From Calamus simplicifolius (Eukaryota > Streptophyta > Magnoliopsida > Arecales > Arecaceae), in assembly GCA_900491605.1 (NCBI GenBank), contig UESW01004078.1, forward strand, positions 543,690 through 607,689: 64,000 bases of DNA, written 5' to 3'. A program made the translations under genes and the position numbers. This document shows, piece after piece, positions 12,092 through 21,971 of the stretch. The notes below the pieces were generated by a model, which worked only from the letters and a program-made list of their open reading frames with translations, had not been told where the DNA came from and searched no databases. Positions within the stretch are counted from its first letter, which is position 1; each line of letters begins with the position of its first letter.

Positions 12092-12866
12092 AGGGGTGCA
12101 ACTTGGGCCAGGTTCAACCCGAACCCAGCCCGCCGAACCCGATTTACAGCAGTGTTTAAACTCATATTTGCCCAACCCAAACCCGAAAGATCCAGGTTTA
12201 ACCCGGCTCGATTTGCAATTGACCCAGGTTCGGATTGACCGCAACCCGAACCCGAGATAACCCGAATCGAGGGTTACCCAAACGGGGGTAGCTTATCGGC
12301 ATCAAGTTTTTGGGAGCATTGAGTGCGCCAGTCGGGTCGGACGAGATGGCTAACTTGAGGGCGAGGAGGGCAAAACCGTCGGTCGCAGGCGAGGAAAAGA
12401 AGGACAAACATAAAGGTGAACCACCTGCACATTTCGTTTCACTTCCCACCTCTTCTTCTTATTTGTTTACGGTACCTTCTCCTTTTCTTTATTTTAAGTA
12501 AGACTTTTTTTTAATACAATGTTAAAGCCTCGAGTCCAACTTATGCATTCGATAAGGAATTTTGTTTTTCCATTTTTGGATCCATAATTCAGTATTTATT
12601 TACTTTGGAAAAAAAATTTTCATCAACTTGAATTCCAACCCGAAACTCAATCCAAACCCGTTTTTTAAAAGTAGGGTTAGGATTGAGGTTTTACAAATAG
12701 GATTAGGGTCGATATTTTACAAATAGGATTAGGATTAGGGTTAAAAAAATTTGAGTTTCATGAATCTGAGTTACACCCCTGTAATATCCCCTATTATCCC
12801 CTATTTCAAACAAACCCTACAAAGTTAGCCTACCTGGAACTCCAATTCCCACACAAAATTGATCCA
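12005..12866 (+). repeat. diverged direct repeats flanking the hAT-like element
   Basis: About 85 bases at 12005-12091 (TTATCCCCTTATCC, then CCCTAAAAAGTTAACC) are matched, with many substitutions, at 12781-12866 (TATTATCCCCTATTTC, then CCCTACAAAGTTAGCC). The copies lie in the same orientation on either side of the 12092-12780 element. Confidence 0.6.
12092..12780. mobile_element. non-autonomous hAT-like element (about 689 bp)
   Basis: The ends are AGGGGTGCAACT and, inverted, AGGGGTGTAACT, the terminal sequence style of plant hAT elements. The flanking octamers are ATAATATT (12084-12091) and GTAATATC (12781-12788), matching at six of eight bases as expected for an aged 8-bp target duplication. 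The interior is rich in CCCGAACCCG-type words and holds no transposase domain. The ORFs at 12062-12501 are short and have no recognisable product. The element lies about 240 bases upstream of the transporter start codon. Confidence 0.65.
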
Positions 12867-13018
12867 ACTAAATACCTGACGTGCCTTCAGGAGATCTCGC
12901 ATTTTGGTAATGCATGGTCTGGGCAATGGGAAACCACCCGTTCGATGACCTCGTACTCTGAATCGGTGCGATACATTTAAATTGAGGAGAATTTTCATCC
13001 TCACCCCAAGTCCCTCAC
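12867..13018 (+). promoter_or_regulatory. 5' flank and leader of the MRS2 gene
   Basis: This is the remaining sequence between the diverged repeat and the start codon at 13019. It should contain the core promoter and 5' leader of the transporter. I see no clear TATA box. If transcription still starts here it would run into the antisense retrotransposon after 75 coding bases. Confidence 0.4.
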
Positions 13019-13093
13019 ATGGCGGAGCTCAAAGAATGGCTCCTCCCGCCCAAGCCCTCATTCGCCACCACCGGCGCCTTGCACTGTCCCCTT
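13019..13093 (+). CDS. MRS2: MRS2-type magnesium transporter, severed first 25 codons of exon 1
   Basis: The ATG at 13019 opens 25 codons beginning MAELKEWLLPPKP, the start seen in MRS2-1/MRS2-10-like proteins. The reading stops being transporter sequence at 13093, where a Ty3/gypsy element begins. The last five bases, CCCTT (13089-13093), are repeated at 28824-28828 after the element. With one copy removed, codon 25 (CTT) is followed directly by TTC CAG GGC ATG at 28829 in the same frame. The gene was therefore intact before insertion, with no coding bases lost apart from the duplication. Confidence 0.92.
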
Positions 13094-14471
13094 TGATGAC
13101 GCCCAATCACCGATATTGAGCATGGGGAAGATTAATCCGCTCGCTAGTGAGATCCTCGCCTAGCTGGACAACCTGCAAGAAGTTCCGAGACCGGAGGGGC
13201 GCTCCAGTGGAGACCCTCTGATGCCCAAGTTAGCAACCGAGGTCACAGCTGAGGAAGAGCTCGAGAGAGCTCCTTAAGGCAGAGAAAGCTCTGAGAGATA
13301 GAGTTTCTCTGGGATAGTGGAGTAAGAGAGTGCTTATGTTCGCATACCTGAATCTCCAATGGACTCACCCTTTTATAGGCGGTTGAGACTTGCATGGAGA
13401 TGGGCCATGTGAAATTTCGTGAGGGGGAGATGTTCGCGGGACACATGGGGGTTACGTGAATTTGGGCTGATCGGTAGGTGCTGTCCCATCGAAGAGGGGG
13501 GGAACTGGCGGTTGATGGGCCAGGTCCCATCGGTCGGTAGAATCAGTTGGTTGGTGGGCCTAGTCCCATCGATGACGTGGTCAGGCGGTAGGTGGGCCTG
13601 GTTGTGTCAGGCTGCGCTGGTCAAAAGGTTGATGGTTCTGGCAGACATGAGGTCAACCTGAAGAAGTTGGGGCTGCCTCGGCTTGCTTGGAGATGCTGGG
13701 GCTAATGGAGCCGACCTGAAGAGGTCGGGGCCGCCTCGGCTAACTTAGAGATGCCGGAGCCAACGAGGCTGACCTGAAGAGGTCGGGGCCGCCTCGACTA
13801 ACTTGGAGATGCGGGGGCTGATGGGGCCGGCCTGAAGAGGTCGAGGCTGTTTCGGCTAACTTGGAGATGCCGGGGCCGCTGGGACCGACCTGAAGAGGTC
13901 GGGGTTGCCTCGGCTAACTTGGAGATGTCGGGGCCGCTGGGGCCGATCTGAAGAGGTCGGGGCCGCCTCGGCTTGTCTGGAGATGCCAGGGCCGATGGGG
14001 CCGACCTGAAGAGGTCGGGGCCGCCTCGGCTAACTTGGAGATACCGGGGCCGACAGGGCCAACCTGAAGAGGTCGGAGCTATCTCGGCTAACTTGGAGAT
14101 GCCGGGGCTGATGGGGCTGACCTAAAAAGGTCGGGGCCACCTCAGCTCTTCTGGAGATGCCGGGGCCGACCTGAAGAGGTCGGGGCCGCCTCGGCTTGCC
14201 TGGAGATGCCAAAGCCGACGAGGCCGACCTGAAGAGGTCGGGGCTACCTCGGCTAACTTGGAGATGCCGGGGCCGACGGGGCTAACCTAAAGAGGTCGGG
14301 GCTACCTCGGCTTGCCTGGAGATGCCGAGGCCGACGAGGCCGACCTGAAGAGGTCGGGGCTGCCTGGCTTGCTCGGAGACACCGAGGAACAACATGATGT
14401 GTTCGTGCCATGTGGTTGATTTTGCCATGATTACCCCCATGGCTTTATTAGCCACATCATTAGCTACATTA
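13094..14471 (-). repeat. 3' LTR of the Tat element
   Basis: 1378 bp, matching 27437-28823. It starts TGATGACG on the + strand and ends CATTA, where the other LTR has CATCA. A TATA motif (TATAAAAG, - strand) is at 13370-13377. The two LTRs show moderate divergence and differ in the arrangement of their internal repeats. ORFs in both LTRs (for example 14030-14212, 28083-28280) are translations of the repeat array. Confidence 0.95.
13640..14365. repeat. tandem array of about 58-bp hairpin units in the LTR
   Basis: About a dozen units of 46-60 bases contain GACCTGAAGAGGTC, a perfect 5-bp stem with a 4-base loop, followed by a GGGGCCGCCTCGGCT-like word. The array is repeated with a different number and order of units in the other LTR (about 27990-28740). 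Confidence 0.88.
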
Positions 14472-14487
14472 GATGCCCCCCGCTTCT
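14472..14487 (-). other. polypurine tract of the Tat element
   Basis: On the - strand AGAAGCGGGGGGCATC lies just before the 3' LTR start. It is the only purine-rich run at this position. Confidence 0.6.
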
Positions 14488-14500
14488 GAGCGCGAAGGGC

Positions 14501-14889
14501 CACGTGCTAACCATCCTTTGGGCAAAAGGGGCGCGAAAATTCAAAAATTGATAACCAATTATGGGCACCTTTAATGGCGGGTGAGCTGACGCGCCCTCCC
14601 GAGGCGATGTCGCTTCGAAAATCTTCTGTAATCATGCAGTAGGTGGGAGCTGACGTCGGCTCCAGTTGTTTTGAGGGGGCGCCTCTCGAAGGATGGGAAA
14701 AGGTAGGCACCATCATTGCCTCCCCGCTTTTCAAGTATCATCATTGGCCGAGGATCCCGCTCCTCGGCTGAACCGAGGCGGCGTGCCTTGTGCGTGGGCG
14801 AAATAGCCGGCGCCTAAGGACTCGGCGCAATAGGTGAAGGCCACACGATGAATTCTTGGGCGATGCAATTTGAAATTGGGGTATAAAAA
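14501..14889 (+). promoter_or_regulatory. promoter of the antisense gene: G-box and TATA box
   Basis: A TATAAAAA box at 14882-14889 lies about 150 bases before the antisense ATG at 15040, a normal plant spacing for a leader of about 120 bases. A G-box CACGTG lies at 14501-14506. Both face the + strand gene and lie between the 3' LTR and that gene, so the antisense gene appears to have a promoter independent of the LTR. Confidence 0.6.
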
Positions 14890-15039
14890 GCGCTCCATGT
14901 GCTCGGGGGAGAGCTTTACACTGCAATTGCTTCCCTGCTTTCTTCCTCTTTGAGCTCCCCTGCAACCCGAGACCTTCAGCCTTTGTCTTCTTATTAACTT
15001 CCAGGTTAGTTTCCATTTTTCACCCTTCACCTTTGACCC

Positions 15040-17525
15040 ATGGACCGTAGGGCCATTAAAGAGGGTAAGAGACCAGTGGTAGAGTCGTCCCCTTCCCCTG
15101 ATGAGGACCACACTTCATCTGTCAGCCAAATGCCCCAGTCGTTAGGTGGGATTACAATCCGCGATCGGCCGGGGGCGAGCAACCAATCATCTTCCCAAAC
15201 CTCCCCGGTGAGAGCAGTTCCTCTTTCTTCCCGGCGTCTGGCATCTCCTCCGGCAGCTGGTCTTGACCCGGCGAGGCCAGGGGGGATCGCCTCCACCATG
15301 ACCCCTGAAGAGATAGAGGCCCTTAGCGTCATGTATAGGGTCCCTGACTTTATCCGTCTGTCTGTGCAGGAACCTGAAGACAGAGTGAGCTCCATCCTTC
15401 CAGGTTGGGTCGCTCTATACGAAGAGTTCTTTTGGTGCAGGCTGCAGCTTCCCTTCCACCCCTTCTTTCTGAACCTACTAAATAGATATAGGCTAGTGCC
15501 AGCGCAGTTGACTCCGAACTCGATTCGGATCTTCTGTGCCTTCATCACTCTTTGTCATTTCCATGGCTCCACAGCCAGCCTGTCTCTGTTTCGGGCTTTT
15601 TATAAGCTCCGCCGCTAGAGTGAGGGGGCCTGGTGGGTGTTCACTGCTAGGCCGGGTAGGGCCCTTCCCTTAGGTCTTCCATCCAAAATCAGGTGGTGGA
15701 AATCTCGGTACCTTTTTGCCCATGTGGAGGGAGTGAGGACTGATTGGAGGGAACCGGATGTCAGCTCTAATGAAAATTTGGCTATGAGCGATAAGGATGG
15801 GGAGCTCTTCCGCCACTTCTCGTCTTCCCAGATCTTTTCTTACAAGGATCTCCTGTCCGAGAAGAACTTGTATGAGGCCGAATTGGCCCCGAAAGTCGGT
15901 GAGCACAGAAACCCATTCTTCTCGCCCTCGGCCGGGCATTGCCCTTGTCCATTTTGTCATTCATTTCTTTGCCATTTTTTTTTGGGTACTGATGTGTGTT
16001 TCTTGTGCAACAATGAGGACTCTCGTTGAGAAGTTTGAGGCCGTCACGCGCCAGAAGAGGCTGGCAAGCAGGCGAGGCCGGCCAAGAGGGCACAGAGGAG
16101 GGCCCAGGCTGAACCGGCCTAGACCTCGGAAGCCCCTGCAGCTCAGGCGCCTGTGGAAGAGCCGATCAGGGAAGTGCCGATCGAAGGAGCGGTCCCCGGC
16201 CCAGCCGGGGCTAGACATAAGAGGGGGAGATCCCAACCACCACCGAGGCCATCATGGTGGTCTTGGATCCTAAGGAGGAAACCCCTGCCGCCACCGATTT
16301 ATCTGGGGCGGGGCAGGTTACAAACGTTAGAGGCCCTCCGGCTCCCGCCGAGCCAGAGGCGGAGAGGGCACCCCCTACAACCGGGGAGGGGGAGATTGCC
16401 TCCAGGAGGTCTGATGTCTGGATTAGGAGGCCCAGCAAGCATAGAGCCAAGCCGGGGAGCTCGTCCCGGTGGTCCGCACCTCATCCAGTCCATCGGCCAA
16501 TCGATGAGACACTGGAGTAGCCGGCGTGACCGACACCCAAGCTATCCACCATGGGGGATGCCGGGCAGGCTGTCGTCTTGCTGTTGGGGGCGCGATGCCC
16601 AGAGATCGATGAGGAGATGGGGCAACTATCCACGCTGCCATCCTTGACATGGTAATGGTGAATGTGCTCCATGTATTTCCTCGAACCTAGTTTTTCCTTC
16701 AGCATGTTCTGGTTGACTTGTGACTAACGAGTTCCTTTGGTGCAGCTGGCCAACGGGGCCCTTGCTCTTCGCGCGGCGGTGGCTCACTTCGGAGAGGTGC
16801 TCGCATGCGCCATGGAGTGGGTTAACAAATATAAGAAGTTGAGCACCACGCTGTCCGGGAAGCTTACCCGATAGCAGGAGGAGGCCAAGGCCCGGGAGGT
16901 GGATCTGCGCAGCCGAATAAAAGAGGCGAAGTGTTGGGCCGAGATTGAAGGCGGCCGAGCCTCCACGGCTGAGGTCCAACTAGCCCTAGTATCGACCAGG
17001 CTGGAAGTGGCCGACAAAAGGATAGAGGAGCTGCACAGTCAGCTCCAGCAGTCAGAGAGCTGAGTGGAGGCAGCCACGGAGGAGGTCCGGGCCGTCATGC
17101 AGAAGGCCACCGTGGCGGAGATGGCAGCAGTTGAAACAAGTCATGAGAAGGCCGAGGCAGTGGCCCATGCTCATGAAGCAAGCGCTCGTGCCAAGGAGGC
17201 TGAGAACCGGGCCTGGGAAGCCGAGGAGAGAGCTAAGGAGGCCGAGGCGCAAATCAGAGAGGCCGAGGTGTGAGCCAGGGAGGCCGAGGCAAGAGCCAAA
17301 AATGTCGTCGCCGACTTCAAGGCCTCGGTGGAGTTTGAGCAGGAAATAATCGAGGCCAGCTTTGACGCCTATGTGAAGGGCTTTGACCTTTGCAAGGCGA
17401 AAGTGTCTGCAGCCTTCAATATGAGCAGCTCCGAACTTGAAGAGATCCAGCCTGAGGATCTTGGTGGTGAGGAACCGGCGAAGGAGGGAGAGGCTGGCGA
17501 TGAGCCAGGGCCGAGCGGGCCCTAA
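15040..17525 (+). pseudogene. antisense extra gene of the Tat element (Transposase_28-like, spliced)
   Basis: The gene opposes gag-pol. Exon 1 (15040-15898) encodes a serine/proline-rich start, then a region with MYRVPDFIRL, LQLPFHPFFLNLLNRY and LTPNSIRIFCAFITLCHF that I recognise as the putative gypsy-type transposon domain (Pfam Transposase_28). One in-frame TAG at 15616 interrupts it. A donor GTGAG follows at 15899; its acceptor near 16010 is weak (TGTGCAAC where TGTGCAG is expected). Exon 2 (about 16010-16651) is proline-rich with frame breaks. Exon 3 (16746-17525) follows a good TTTGGTGCAG acceptor and encodes an Ala/Glu/Lys coiled coil (repeats of KEAE, REAE) ending at TAA 17523. It has three in-frame stops, at 16872, 17061 and 17271. 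The function of such genes is unknown. Confidence 0.75.
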
Positions 17526-17689
17526 GACACTTGTATTGTTGACCCCATATTGATTTTGATGATTACAAAATAAATTAAGCAATTCTAAGATTGATACAGG
17601 GAAGTTCGGTCGCCTTTGAAGTAAGTATCTTCATGCAAAATTGACTGGTAAGAAAGTACTTTGCTTTGAATATGATTATTAGCTTGTGA

Positions 17690-18640
17690 GTTAACTTGTT
17701 AGCTAGCTGGTTATTCCATTTAGCTAACTGGCACGACTCTTAGCTAGCTGGAAAAATTTCATAGTGAATGGGCCGAACCATCTTGCCTTTTAGCTAGCTG
17801 TTAGCTAGCCTGTTAGCTAGCTGAAGTTTCTTCAGCTAACTAAAACTCTTGTCTCAGTAAGATGGTCGAACGACCCTTTATTTCAGCTAACTGATGAGTC
17901 AGTTCGTTAGCTAGCTGAGCCCTTTCAGCTAACTAAAATTCCTCTCACAGTTGCCTGGCCGAATGCCCTCTTATTTCAGCTAACTGGTGAGTTAGTTTGT
18001 TAGCTAGCTGAAGCTCTTTCAGCTAACTAAAGAATTTGTCTCAGGTGCCTGGCCGAACGTCTCTTTATTTTAGTTAACTGGTAAGCTAGCTAGTTAGCTA
18101 ACTAGAATTCCATCAGCTAACTAAAATTTTCGTCTCAGTGGATTGGCCGAACACCTTCAAATTCTAGCTAGTTGGCTGGATGTCTTGTTAGTTAACTGTA
18201 ACTCATTCTAGCTAGCTGACGCATCTTTTAGTTAACTGCTTAGCTAACTGTTTCATCCTGGAGCTAACTGGTTAGTTAACTATTTTTCACAGGGAATGTT
18301 GCAACCGAATGGATTTGAATTGCAGTTAACTGGAGAGCTAGCTGCCGATTGGCTAGTTAGCTGGAGAGTTAGCTACTTTATTCAGTTGCCTGGCTGCCTT
18401 TTTGCTCAATTAGCTGAAGAGCTAACTAAGCTGGATGGATAGCATAGCATTCTTGCTTCTAGTTAGCTCGTGAGCTAACTGGCCACTCTTTAGTTAGCTG
18501 TTCAGCTAACTAGCTATCCTGCTGCCGTTTGAATTTATATTGGAGTTAGCTGGCAAGTTAGCTACCGAGCTAACTAACGTATTGTCTTAGAATGCTTCTT
18601 TTGTTATGCCCTCTCTGCTTGGCTAACTGATTAGCTAGCT
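17690..18640. repeat. AGCTAGCT/TTAGCTAACT repeat domain of the solo LTR
   Basis: Same irregular array of palindromic AGCT words as in the full-length element, with the intervening words ATGGCCGAACG and similar also conserved. It occupies roughly 40 percent of the LTR. Confidence 0.88.
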
Positions 18641-18928
18641 GGGAGTTATTTCTTTACTCTTGGACGATGGCATTCATTTCTCAGCTACCTGAAGCTTCTT
18701 TCTTCAAGACCACCGCCGCTTAAAGCTCTTTCTCTCTCTCTTCTCTCTCTATTTCTATTTCAAGCTATTGTTAACTTTTAATTTTTGAATGTTTTCAGTG
18801 CTCATCCTTCCTCAAATGGAGATCTGCATTTAATGCTTAAGGGAAACTTGTTTAACGGTTATATTTTCTTCCCGTTATTATTTCATTTATTTCTTTTGTA
18901 TCTAACGGATATTTTCTTGTTAGATGAT

Positions 18929-18936
18929 TATAAATA
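18929..18936 (+). promoter_or_regulatory. TATA box of the solo LTR
   Basis: TATAAATA, conserved at the same relative place in both LTRs of the full-length relative. A start here would transcribe rightwards, antisense to the Tat element's pol. Confidence 0.6.
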
Positions 18937-19260
18937 GCTGGGATTAGAAGCACACCTTGACGACGATGATTTTTGAAAAGAAATTTCTAAGAAAGAAAAA
19001 TCCAAGTAAAGAGCCTTCATTAAATATTTGTTGAGTGGTTGCTGTAAATTCAAGCTCATTCCTTGCTCCGAAAGGTCGTCCGAATCATTGAAGCTCTTCA
19101 AGCATTCAAGACTTCAGCTGCTTCAACCGAGTTCATTTATTGCTAGTTTATTGCTTCAAAAAGTTGTAAAGTATATTCTGAATATTTGCTCTTTGTAGGA
19201 GCTTCTTCTTTACATACTTTGATTATCTTGTAAAAGGGTTAGTGAACCCTGGTTTGTTGG

Positions 19261-19460
19261 CTTCCTTGTGCCATTTAAACAAGAGGACTAGCCTAGGTTT
19301 GGCTAGGGGTTCTTGGCTTCCTTGTGCCGTGAAACAAGAGGACTAGCCTAGGTTTGGCTAGGGGTTTTTGGCTGCTTTGTGCCGTGAAACAAGAGGACTA
19401 GCCTAGGTTTGGCTAGGGGTTTTTGGCTGCCTTGTGCCGTATAAACAAGAGGGCTAGCCT
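19261..19460 (+). repeat. short direct repeats near the end of the solo LTR
   Basis: A unit of about 60 bases (GCTTCCTTGTGCCGTGAAAC, then AAGAGGACTAGCCTAGG) is repeated three to four times. The same set is seen inverted at 30-190 and 9270-9430. Confidence 0.85.
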
Positions 19461-19728
19461 GGTTCGGCTAGAGGTTGTAATCGTGTGATACGATTAGTGG
19501 AATACCCAAAGGTTTTGGGGAGTGGATGTAGGTGCTGAGTTTGGCACCGAACCACTATAAATTTCTGTGTGTTTGTGATTGCTTGTTTTTGTGTTGATAT
19601 TATTCTGTGCACTCCACTTCACCGCTGCAAATCAAAATTAGGGTTGAAAGCACATTTATCTGCATAGCTATTAAATTTTTTAAATAACCCAATTTACCCC
19701 CCTCTTGGGTTACTACATCTGGGCAACA

Positions 19729-20458
19729 TGTATATTTTGCTTTCTGCACTTTGTACCTTTCCTTTCTTTTTATAACTGACCCCAGGTCGAATTTTGTAAT
19801 CATTCTAAGATACTTAATGAAAAGGAAGTTATTCTCCAAATGTCTTGCTTTTCTGCTTGTGAGTATTATGTATGTTGGAGGTGCTGCGGCAGATTCCCAT
19901 ACTTAGGCTTGATAGTGACTTGAACAAGTCTACGAAGATCCGTGCTGCTAGCTAGGCCTTCGATCCATCAGGTCCCCGATCAGCTAAGTAGATTAGTTAA
20001 TTGCTGGTCGTAAGGGTGAATCCAAGTGAACGAGGGTGGTTTTTGAGAATATATCAGGAACTCGTGAACTTAGGGAACTGCTTGGACGGATGCGAAGATG
20101 TTGGATTCATGGGGGCGCCTCAGTGATTGATTCCAAGGCTACCCTGGTGGGCGAAGTCCGTTGGGGACAGCGCAGAATCGAGCAATGCCCTATTAGTCAT
20201 AGTGCTGACTAGCCCTGACCTTGAACCGCTTCAGGGATTTGTGTGCCGAGGTCGAGGCCGAGAGGAAGAGCCAAGGCAAGGTCGACTAGGATGAGGTCGG
20301 GGCGGAAGCTTGAGGCCGACGCCGGGGTAGAAGCTCGAGGCCGACGCCGGGGCGGAAACTCAAGGCCGACGCCGGGCCCAGAAGCGAATGCCCATCAACC
20401 AATTAGCCATTGGCCGTTGAGGTAGGTTTAGAGCTGATGAGGCAAAATTGTGCCTGTC
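19729..20458 (+). other. 3' flank of the antisense gene and Tat spacer
   Basis: The first part (TTTGCTTTCTGCACTTTG onward) looks like the displaced 3' untranslated region of the antisense gene. After that the sequence is unassigned, with a GC-rich patch at 20240-20400 built of GAGGCCGACGCCGGGG-type words. The 60-residue ORF at 20243-20425 is a translation of that patch. Confidence 0.5.
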
Positions 20459-20606
20459 AGAAGCCTTTTAAACCCCGGAGGGCGACCTGAGAGTTGAGAG
20501 TCATCAGGTTCCTTTTGAACCCCAAAGGGTGACCTGAGAGTTGAGAGTCATCAGGTTCCTTTTGAACCCCGAAGGGTGACCTGAGAGTTGAGAGTCATCA
20601 AGTTCC
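20459..20606. repeat. three tandem copies of a 47-bp unit
   Basis: GACCTGAGAGTTGAGAGTCA starts at 20484, 20531 and 20578, exactly 47 bases apart, with near-identical copies. The unit shares the word TTCCTTTTGAACC with the larger array that follows. Confidence 0.92.
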
Positions 20607-21890
20607 TTTTGAACCGCCTCGGGGGTTTGTGAACCACTGCGAGGGACGACTCAACTGGTTACAGAGCCTTTAGGGACTTGAACGACTCAGGGGCACCGCC
20701 GTGCCGGGGCCGAGTGGTGTCCCGTAGGCCACAATGACGGCAAGCTCCTTTTGAACCGCTTCGAAGGTTTGGGAACCGCTACGAGGGGTGACTTGATCGG
20801 TTATGGAGCCTTAGGGTCTTGAACCTACTCGGGGACACCACCGTGCCAGGGCCGAGTGGTGTCCTATGGGCCGCGATGCCGGTGAGCTCCTTTTGAACTG
20901 CCTCAGGGGTTTGGGAACCGCTGCAAGGGACGACTCGACCGGTTACGAAGACTTAGGATCTTGAACCTACTTAGGGCCACCGCCGTGCCAGGGCCGAGTG
21001 GTATCCCATGGGCCATGATGCCGGAGAGCTCCTTTTAAATCGCCTCGGAGGTTTGGGAACCGCTGCGAGGGGCGACTCGACCAGTTACGGAGCCTTAAGG
21101 TCTTGAACCTACTTGGAGGCACCGTCGTGCCGGGGCTGAGTGGTGTCCCATGGGCCACAATGCCGGGGAGCTCCTTTTGAACCGTCTCGGGGGTTTGGGA
21201 AAGGCTGCGAGGGGCGACTCGACCGGTTACGAAGCCTTAGGGTCTTGAACCTACTCGAGGGCACCGCCGTGCCAGGACCGAGTGGTGTCCCATGGGCCAC
21301 GATGCTGGCGAACTCCTTTTGAACCGCCTCGGGGGTTTGGGAACCGCTGCGAGGGGCGACTCGACCAGTTATGGAGCCTTTAGGGACTTGAATGACTCGG
21401 GGGCACTGCCATGCCGGGGCCAAGTGGTATCCCATAGGCCGCAATGTCGGCGAGCTCCTTTTGAACTGCCTCAGGGGTTTGGAAACTGCTGCGAGGGGTG
21501 ACTCAACCAGATACAGATCCATTAGGGATTTGAACAACTTGGAGGCACCGCCGTGCTGGGGCCGAGTGGTATTCCATAGGCTGCGATGCCGGCGAGCTCC
21601 TTTTGAATCGCCTCGGGGGTTTGAGAACCGCTGCGAGGGGCGACTCAATCGGTTACGGAGCCTTAGGGTCTTGAACCTACTCGAGGGCACCGCCGTGCCG
21701 GGCCGAGTGGTGTCCCATGGGCCGTGATGTTGGCGAGCTCCTTTTGAACCACCTCAGGGGTTTGGGAACCGCTGCGAGGGGCAACTCGACCGATTACGGA
21801 GCCTTAGGATCTTAAACCTACTCGGAGGTACCGCCGTACCAGGGCCGAGTGGTGTCCCATGGGCCGCGATGCCAACGAGCTCCTTTTTTG
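20600..21890. repeat. tandem array of a 142-bp unit, nine to ten copies
   Basis: AGCTCCTTTTGAACCGCCTC recurs about every 142 bases (near 20749, 20885, 21027, 21169, 21311, 21452, 21595, 21737, 21879), with a variant copy near 20605. Units differ by scattered substitutions. The array lies between the antisense gene and integrase, where tandem satellites are commonly found in Tat elements. Long ORFs on both strands (for example 21109-21690) are translations of the array. Confidence 0.93.
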
Positions 21891-21971
21891 AGATCTGGTC
21901 CTTGGACGCAAGGAAGAAACGGCTATGGTGTTGAAGGAAGTCCTTTATTGTTTATAATGTAGAGAGATACA

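Larger units (their letters stand above)
17537..19728 (+). mobile_element. solo Sirevirus LTR nested in the Tat element
   Basis: 2192 bp, starting TGTTGACC and ending GGGCAACA. It is flanked by the perfect 5-bp duplication TGTAT (17532-17536 and 19729-19733). It is a relative of the LTRs at 1-1848 and 9020-11084, in the opposite orientation. No internal copia sequence is present, so the element was reduced to a single LTR by recombination between its LTRs. It lies seven bases past the stop codon of the antisense gene and separates it from its 3' untranslated region. Confidence 0.96.

Noticed and set aside
21109..21690. 193-residue open frame and its + strand partner ORFs
   Set aside because: They are translations of the 142-bp tandem array, whose length lets frames stay open. 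The proteins are simply repeats with no domain.
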